The position numbers and the translations under genes were made by a program. Under the pieces are notes generated by a model. That model ran no database searches. It saw only the letters and a program-made list of their open reading frames with translations, and had not been told where the DNA came from. Source: CAZIKB01 sp964539665 (GTDB lineage: Bacteria; Zhuqueibacterota; Zhuqueibacteria; Oceanimicrobiales; Oceanimicrobiaceae). Taken from it: a stretch of 12,848 nt of DNA. The stretch spans positions 1-12,848 of the forward strand of contig CAZIKB010000158.1 in assembly GCA_964539665.1 (NCBI GenBank), given 5' to 3'. Positions 8,422 through 12,848 of the stretch are shown here, piece by piece (the first letter of the stretch is position 1; each line of letters starts with the position of its first letter).

Positions 8422-9735
8422 ATGTACATTCAAATCGGAAGTATTTTAATTTTTATGGGCTTAGCTTATGCTGTGGCTAACCGGAGAAAATTATCTGTCG
8501 AGCTTTGTATGCTTTCCGCCGCTGTTGCCGGTGGTGTTGCCGGTGCATTTATTAATACGCCACCTGCCAGCCAGCTTGCACGGCACCTGGTGGAAGGGAC
8601 TTTTACCTATCTGGATGTTATTCTTGTTTTTGTAACAGCAACCATATTTATTTCAATTATTACTGAATCCGGCGGGGTAAACTATGTTGTCAAAGGTATC
8701 ATCAGAGTTTTCTACAATAAACGTGTTTTTGCTTTACTTTTATTAATGCTTATTATTCTCATTCCAGGCGCGCTTACCGGCGCCGGCAGCGTGTCGATTC
8801 TTACGGTTGGCGCTCCGATTGCGCTGGCCCTGGGTTATCTGGGAATATCGAAGAAAAGAGTAGCGGCCATTCTTTTTATCATCGCGGGATTGAGCGCGGC
8901 TGCTCCGCCGGTTAATATCTGGGCTATGATTATATCCGCCGGCACAGCCATTCCTTATGTGGGCTTTGAACTTCCCTTAGGCATTCCTGTTCTGATTCTC
9001 GGAACTTTTTCCATGCTGGTTCTGGGTTGGAAACAGGAAAACAAGATGAACCTTGAAGATATTCTGAAAGAAATGCCCGAAGTACCAGAGAGAATGAGTT
9101 GGTGGCGAGTGCTGCTGCCTTTTCTGGCTTTTTTCGGCTTGATCATAGTTTCCCGCATCTGGCCTTTTTCTGTGCCTATTATGGGATTACCTCTGCAATT
9201 TACTATTGCTGCTATTGTTGCATTGCTGGTCAGTCCCAAGAAGATTAACTTTCTTGTGTTATCAAGAGATACTTTAAAACTGTTGCTACCGCTGCTTGCA
9301 ACCATGGCAATCGTCGGTTCTTTGCAGCAGATAATGACGGTAACCGGAGTTCGAGGACTTATCTCATACGCGGTTATCAGTGCGCCGCTGGTGCTACTGT
9401 TTATCCTGCTGATCTTTATTATACCTGCGTCTGAAGGCGTCTTAACCTATGGTGGCGCGGCTATTATTGGTATTCCTCTGGTGTGGTTCCTGGACTCAAT
9501 CGGTCTGCATGCAACAGTTGCAATAGCCGGACTCAGCCTGATCTGGCCATTGGGAGACGGACTTCCCCCAACAGCGCTCATCGGAAGACTCAGTGTAATG
9601 ATGTCCGAATACAAAGAATCATACTGGTCATTTCTGAGGACAACCTGGCTGCCCTGGATTGTCATTACTGTTGTGGGACTTCTCATGGTTATATTTAGCG
9701 CTGAGCTGAGTTTTCTTGTGCGGTGGAGTATGTAA
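8422..9735 (+). CDS. DctM-like (IT superfamily) anion permease
   Basis: The 437-residue product is an integral membrane protein with about 11-12 hydrophobic segments, close to the length of TRAP large permeases (DctM, about 425-430). Two internally related halves are visible, each with a re-entrant-type loop: GLSAAAPPVNIWAM (156-169) and GDGLPPTALIG (378-388). Such paired PP(V/T) loops are expected at the substrate site of ion-transporter-superfamily carriers. A soluble loop (203-226) separates the halves. No DctQ subunit or DctP binding protein is adjacent; instead the gene follows a secreted DUF6305-like protein. It could be a TRAP-type large subunit, or a stand-alone secondary carrier of the same superfamily. 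In this cluster glutamate, glutamyl peptides or another dicarboxylate are plausible substrates; that is inference. The ATG has only a weak AGAGA upstream, after a repeat-filled gap. Confidence 0.75.
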   Translation: MYIQIGSILIFMGLAYAVANRRKLSVELCMLSAAVAGGVAGAFINTPPASQLARHLVEGTFTYLDVILVFVTATIFISIITESGGVNYVVKGIIRVFYNKRVFALLLLMLIILIPGALTGAGSVSILTVGAPIALALGYLGISKKRVAAILFIIAGLSAAAPPVNIWAMIISAGTAIPYVGFELPLGIPVLILGTFSMLVLGWKQENKMNLEDILKEMPEVPERMSWWRVLLPFLAFFGLIIVSRIWPFSVPIMGLPLQFTIAAIVALLVSPKKINFLVLSRDTLKLLLPLLATMAIVGSLQQIMTVTGVRGLISYAVISAPLVLLFILLIFIIPASEGVLTYGGAAIIGIPLVWFLDSIGLHATVAIAGLSLIWPLGDGLPPTALIGRLSVMMSEYKESYWSFLRTTWLPWIVITVVGLLMVIFSAELSFLVRWSM

Positions 9736-10026
9736 AGTGAAATAAAGTGACTAAAGTGACTAAAGTGAACTAAAGTTAAAAGTGACTAAAGTATTTAAAA
9801 TGTCTAAAGTGAGTTTGGGTTGTGGAGAATAAAGAATTTGCTAAGAATCTTGAAAAAAGAACTCTCACATTTGCTGTTTGGTTAGAGGTAATAAAAGCAG
9901 CAAAATGGTTTTGGAGGATGAAATGAAATATGAATATGATGAGAGTAGTTAATTACCGGCCATTTTTACTTCAATCGGAACGAAACTCTAATTTTAGTCT
10001 TTTTTACTTTAGACACTTTTAACTTT
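9734..10026. repeat. Inverted-repeat element C with short tandem repeats
   Basis: Directly at the stop codon of the permease begin tandem copies of ACTAAAGTG (three clear copies between about 9748 and 9775, with degenerate ones to 9812). AAAGTTAAAAGTGACTAAAG and two further bases (9772-9793) have an inverted partner at 10005-10026, matching at 21 of 22 positions. The element encloses the deleted four-helix-bundle gene at 9822-9926. The right arm stops one base short of the AAGGAGG ribosome site of the 51-codon gene. Confidence 0.7.
9822..9926 (+). pseudogene. Internally deleted four-helix-bundle protein (S23-IVP-like) remnant
   Basis: A 34-codon frame from GTG reads VENKEFAKNLEKRTLTFAV and then WLEVIKAAKWFWRMK. 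The first part matches the usual N-terminus of the widespread four-helix-bundle proteins (xEFAKxLExRTxxFAV). The WLEVIKAA part resembles the later WLExI region about 70 residues downstream in full proteins, so the middle, including the conserved SGTSIGANYxEA region, appears lost in frame. The full-length family is about 120 residues. No function remains. Confidence 0.55.
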
Positions 10027-10040
10027 GAAGGAGGTTAAAT

Positions 10041-10196
10041 ATGTCCATAATAATGATAGTCTATTATATAATCAGCGCCTTTATAGCAGGCATGCTTATC
10101 TGGAATTTTATCCGTGAAAAAGAGGATAAAGAAAAAATGCTGCTTTATTTAATTGTGTTGATTCCACTTATTCTGAGAATTTTTCGGATTAGATAG
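10041..10196 (+). CDS. 51-residue two-segment membrane protein in the PGA cluster
   Basis: A 51-codon frame with the best ribosome site in the window: AAGGAGGT at 10028-10035, five bases before the ATG. The product has a hydrophobic N-terminal segment (about 3-23), a charged hinge REKEDKEK (25-32) and a second hydrophobic segment (33-47) ending in RIFRIR. The positive end suggests both termini and hinge arrangements of a small hairpin membrane protein. It ends 17 nt before the zinc hydrolase, so the two are co-translated. I do not recognise a family. Bacillus PGA operons also hold a tiny membrane protein (PgsE/CapE, about 50 residues) needed for polymer formation; this could be an analogue by size, location and operon, though no sequence similarity is claimed. 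Confidence 0.8.
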   Translation: MSIIMIVYYIISAFIAGMLIWNFIREKEDKEKMLLYLIVLIPLILRIFRIR

Positions 10197-10213
10197 GAAA
10201 AAAGGAGAAAAAG

Positions 10214-11377
10214 ATGACTCACAACTGGATAATAAAATCTATATTTGTGGTTGCAATTATCACGATAATAATTATTTCCGGAGTGCAATTCTATCAACAC
10301 CGGCATTATCAGCTTCCTATTGTTGCCGGCCCGGGGGTCACAAAAGTGACTTACCTGAGCGATTATTGCAGCAGCTTAAAAGGTACAATGGCAGACACGC
10401 GTGTTTTCTTCCTAGAAGGCAAAGAGGAAGGCGGGAAAATACTTGTTTTCGCAAATACCCATTCCAACGAACCGGCAGCCATTTTATCTGCCCTGGTTTT
10501 TATTGAGAATGCTTTGGTGGATAAAGGAACCGTTATTGTTATTCCACAATTTAACAACAGCGGCAGCCGCAATACCAAACCCGGAGATGGGTACCCTCTT
10601 TACTTTGAAATTACGACGAAGTGGGGAAGCAAAAAGTTCAGAATGGGAAATCGAAATGCTTCTCCATTGGATCAATGGCCTGACCCGGATGTCTACGTCC
10701 ACTATCCTGACAGGCAACTCCTTTCATTTCTTGATGTAAGAAACACCAACAGAACCTGGCCTGGCAGGCCCGATGGTCAGCTTATGGAAAAAGTGACCTA
10801 TGCAACTATGGAGTTGATAAAAAAAGAAAAGGTGGATTTGGCGGTAGATGTCCATGGCGCCGAAACCATGTTTCCCGTAACAAACTGCATAGTTGCTCCA
10901 CAGAAATCGATGCGGATTGCAACCATGACCTCATTAACAGTACATGCTATGGAGGGCTTCGAAAATCACGTAGAACCGTCTCCCGAAGGATTCCGCGGAC
11001 TTTCCCACAGAGAAATCGGGGATTATTCAGATGCCCTGCCATTTTTATTGGAGGCGCCCGTACCTTTCCTGGATCAGCCGACCGGGCCCAAGACATTAGA
11101 TTTACTGCTTAGCGGAAAAGATCCATTTCTCTTAAGCCTTTCAAAACAGAAGAAACTTTTCGTTCCTTATGATGAGTCCGGCTGGCCCATGGAAAAGCGG
11201 GTTGGTCAGCACTGCTCAGTGATATTAGAAATCATGAATCAATTTTCAAGGAAAAACCCGGACAGGGGAATAAAAATCAGTAATGTTCCGCGCTATGCTG
11301 ATGTCGTTAAAAATGGAGTAGGGCATTACTATCACGATCCTGATGAAGCAAAAAAGGAAAGTATAATTTTTAATTAG
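10214..11377 (+). CDS. Membrane-anchored zinc hydrolase, AstE/aspartoacylase/M14-like
   Basis: The 387-residue protein has a single N-terminal membrane anchor (5-27) with the rest in the periplasm. The domain is of the succinylglutamate desuccinylase/aspartoacylase and M14 carboxypeptidase fold. Zinc ligands are visible as H83xxE86 in NTHSNEPA and His214 in VDVHGAE. The DVRNTNRTWPG motif (174-184) corresponds to the substrate-binding NRxxPG arginine (Arg180), and Glu280 in FLLEAPVP is a candidate catalytic glutamate. Enzymes of this fold split amide bonds at a terminal carboxylate or acylated aspartate/glutamate, so trimming or releasing gamma-glutamyl chains fits the cluster. AAGGAGA at 10202-10208 precedes the ATG. 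The tail beyond about residue 350 has no recognised domain. The fold is confident; substrate is inferred. Confidence 0.85.
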   Translation: MTHNWIIKSIFVVAIITIIIISGVQFYQHRHYQLPIVAGPGVTKVTYLSDYCSSLKGTMADTRVFFLEGKEEGGKILVFANTHSNEPAAILSALVFIENALVDKGTVIVIPQFNNSGSRNTKPGDGYPLYFEITTKWGSKKFRMGNRNASPLDQWPDPDVYVHYPDRQLLSFLDVRNTNRTWPGRPDGQLMEKVTYATMELIKKEKVDLAVDVHGAETMFPVTNCIVAPQKSMRIATMTSLTVHAMEGFENHVEPSPEGFRGLSHREIGDYSDALPFLLEAPVPFLDQPTGPKTLDLLLSGKDPFLLSLSKQKKLFVPYDESGWPMEKRVGQHCSVILEIMNQFSRKNPDRGIKISNVPRYADVVKNGVGHYYHDPDEAKKESIIFN

Positions 11378-11443
11378 TGCTTCACCGCTTTAGATTTGAT
11401 CATTTATCACCTATCCTGTATCTGACTACTGCTTCCTGGAATT

Positions 11444-12559
11444 ATGAAGATACTGATGAATATCTTTTTCAAAAATAGAACCCAAGTTCACCAAAATCAA
11501 AGATTAAATCGGATTATTGTTACTTCGGCTTTTGTAAGTCTGGCAGCTTATTTCATGGTTCACTTTCTTGCATCAGAAAGGAAAACTTTACCATATTCAG
11601 ATACAATGGTTGAAGCTGCCCAAATAATGCAAAGTGCAATTTCAATAATAAGCGAGCATTGTGCTGAAAAAGATATTTATATTGACAATATTACTGATCC
11701 GAATCATACAGGCTTGATAGGTCCTGAGTATTCTGAAATAACCACGTCACTGGGACATCCGGGTGCGAAAAGAACGACGACTAATCCCAATTTTGCTGCT
11801 TTAATTGTTCATCTTCTTTACCAGGCTGACGTTTCTGCTGGAGATACGATTGCTCTCGGCTGTTCTGCCTCGTTTCCGTCACTGATGATTGCCTCCCTTG
11901 CGGCAGCTAAGGCTTTGGAGATCTATCCAGTCAGCATTATTTCGTCGGGCGCATCTTCGTTTGGAGCGACCAATACAGACTTTAATCTGCTGGATATTTA
12001 CCAACTCTTACTAAAGGAAGATGTTTTTACCATTCCTCCTGCTGCGATTTCCCTTGGCGGTGACCGAGATATCGGGGAAGGCTTTGCGCCGGACATTAAA
12101 GAGCGGTTGGTGCAACAAATTTTGTCCAGCAAAATTCCTTTTATCAATGAATCTGATCTGCAAGAAAACGTGTCGACTCGTATGAAAATATATTTTGGCA
12201 ACTCATCCGAGAGTAGGATTTCTGCCTTCATAAACAGTGGCGGCAGTTATGCCAATCTGGGAATTAGTGAACTGGTCCTGAATGTAAATCCCGGGCTAAA
12301 TAATAAACTGTCTCTTCCAGCTAAAAAAGAACGGGGTGTGCTTTTTGAGATGGCTGCTCAGAACATACCGATAATTCATCTCCTTTATATTAAAGGACTG
12401 AGAGTTAAATATGGTCTTCCCTGGGATCCAGTTCCTTTGCCGAATCCAGGAGATGGAGAATTATATGAATTACATTCTGATGATAGTTTTCGATTCTGGC
12501 TGATAGCTGTCATCTATTTTGCAGTATTGATTGTGTTGTTTACATATTGTCGGAAGTAA
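11444..12559 (+). CDS. Poly-gamma-glutamate system protein family (bitopic)
   Basis: The 371 residues show a membrane segment near each end (about 23-42 and 350-368) and a large periplasmic domain between. Conserved-looking blocks are GLIGPEYSEITTSLG (90-104), AKRTTTNPNFAALIV (108-122), GDTIALGCSASFPSLMIA (133-150), ISSGASSFGATNTDFNLLD (166-184) and ISLGGDRDIGEG (202-213). I recall this pattern as the 'poly-gamma-glutamate system protein' family, named for its occurrence with pgsB/pgsC; this recall is unverified. No catalytic activity has been assigned that I know of; the glycine- and serine-rich blocks suggest a ligand- or substrate-binding pocket. The ATG at 11444 has only a weak GGA before it; ATG 11456 is an alternative start. 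It lies 66 nt after the zinc hydrolase and is the last gene before a strong hairpin repeat. Confidence 0.75.
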   Translation: MKILMNIFFKNRTQVHQNQRLNRIIVTSAFVSLAAYFMVHFLASERKTLPYSDTMVEAAQIMQSAISIISEHCAEKDIYIDNITDPNHTGLIGPEYSEITTSLGHPGAKRTTTNPNFAALIVHLLYQADVSAGDTIALGCSASFPSLMIASLAAAKALEIYPVSIISSGASSFGATNTDFNLLDIYQLLLKEDVFTIPPAAISLGGDRDIGEGFAPDIKERLVQQILSSKIPFINESDLQENVSTRMKIYFGNSSESRISAFINSGGSYANLGISELVLNVNPGLNNKLSLPAKKERGVLFEMAAQNIPIIHLLYIKGLRVKYGLPWDPVPLPNPGDGELYELHSDDSFRFWLIAVIYFAVLIVLFTYCRK

Positions 12560-12587
12560 TTCATTTTTGTACACTATTACCTTTCTA

Positions 12588-12669
12588 AATGTCATTCCCG
12601 CATGTTTAAGCGGGAATCCAGGCTCCAGGCACATGGATTCCCGATTTTAAAATTTCGGGACTGACATTT
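12588..12669. repeat. Hairpin-forming inverted repeat element D, possible end of the cluster transcript
   Basis: Nested inverted repeats: AAATGTCATTCCCG (from 12588) pairs with CGGGACTGACATTT (to 12669) at 13 of 14 positions; ATTCCCGC/GCGGGAAT (12594-12601/12610-12617) forms an 8-bp hairpin; CGGGAATCCA (12611-12620) pairs exactly with TGGATTCCCG (12634-12643). The GTCATTCCCGC start is a common type of REP/MITE element in environmental bacteria. It begins 29 nt after the last PGA gene. It could act as a transcript 3' end, but no T-run follows, so a role in termination is only possible. Confidence 0.65.
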
Positions 12670-12797
12670 TGTGTAAAAAAATATTTTGAAAAAGTGTACG
12701 ATAGCGGAAAAGAAAAAAAGAAATATTTGGTTAATTTGTTTGAATTGATTATTTTGTCACTTATTTAATTTTTGAAAAATTTCAAATGGAGAATATC

Positions 12798-12848
12798 ATG
12801 AGTGCGCCAAGCAAAGCTAATATAGGCAAGCCGGACAATCCGGCACGT
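12798..12848 (+). CDS. Start of an unidentified gene, cut by the window edge
   Basis: ATG at 12798 is preceded by GGAGA (12789-12793, five bases before the ATG) and stays open for 17 codons (MSAPSKANIGKPDN...) to the last base. The small polar and charged residues resemble a cytoplasmic N-terminus. No family can be named from this much. It follows element D, so it may be a separate transcription unit. Confidence 0.5.
   Translation, partial: MSAPSKANIGKPDNPAR

Larger units (their letters stand above)
3631..12559 (+). other. Poly-gamma-glutamate synthesis and processing gene cluster
   Basis: Eight genes, all on the plus strand: pgsB, pgsC, C69 dipeptidase, DUF6305-like secreted protein, DctM-like permease, 51-codon membrane protein, anchored zinc hydrolase and a PGA-system-type protein. 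pgsB-pgsC overlap and the 51-codon gene is 17 nt from the hydrolase, so these pairs are surely co-transcribed; gaps of 66-428 nt elsewhere, three of them occupied by repeat elements, mean several transcripts are possible. All products are predicted to sit in the membrane or periplasm apart from the PgsB catalytic domain. pgsA/capA and capD are not present in the window. Confidence 0.75.

Noticed and set aside
9734..9815. Tandem ACTAAAGTG copies as a CRISPR-like array
   Set aside because: Units are about 9 bp, have no spacers of regular length and no cas gene is near; they are part of an inverted-repeat element.

Overview
The window reads as a chromosomal segment from a Gram-negative, diderm bacterium, most likely of the FCB group (Bacteroidota, Calditrichota, KSB1 or Ignavibacteria-like). 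The reasons are a PorP/SprF-like outer-membrane barrel, an RHS remnant of the type common in these phyla, moderately AT-rich genes with AGGAG/AAGGAGG ribosome sites, and intergenic spaces filled with MITE-like inverted repeats. The phylum is an inference; no rRNA or marker gene is present.

Region 1 (1-2602) is one 854-codon surface protein: signal peptide, PorP/SprF-like barrel, three Ig-like modules and a C-terminal caspase (C14) domain with an intact His/Cys dyad. Region 2 (2603-3630) has no intact gene. Its first half is a frameshifted remnant of the C-terminus of an RHS-repeat protein on the minus strand; its second half is AT-rich and holds only a possible promoter.

Region 3 (3631-12559) is a co-directional poly-gamma-glutamate (PGA) gene cluster: pgsB and pgsC (overlapping by 11 nt), a secreted C69-type dipeptidase, a secreted DUF6305-like protein, a DctM/IT-superfamily permease, a previously easy-to-miss 51-codon membrane protein, a membrane-anchored AstE/M14-type zinc hydrolase, and a bitopic protein resembling the 'poly-gamma-glutamate system protein' family. 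The Bacillus genes pgsA/capA, capD and an obvious pgsE/capE homologue are absent. The simplest reading is that PgsBC makes and exports a glutamate polymer, the periplasmic or anchored hydrolases trim or recycle it, and the permease with the DUF6305-like protein handles a product or an organic anion. This assignment of the accessory genes is inference from gene order.

Three of the gaps inside the cluster, and the one after it, each hold a different inverted-repeat element (7079-7220, 8064-8298, 9734-10026, 12588-12669). One carries an internally deleted four-helix-bundle (S23-IVP-like) gene and another a possible GxxExxY remnant. The last bases (12798-12848) are the start of an unidentified gene cut by the window edge. 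No tRNA, rRNA, CRISPR array or complete insertion sequence was seen.
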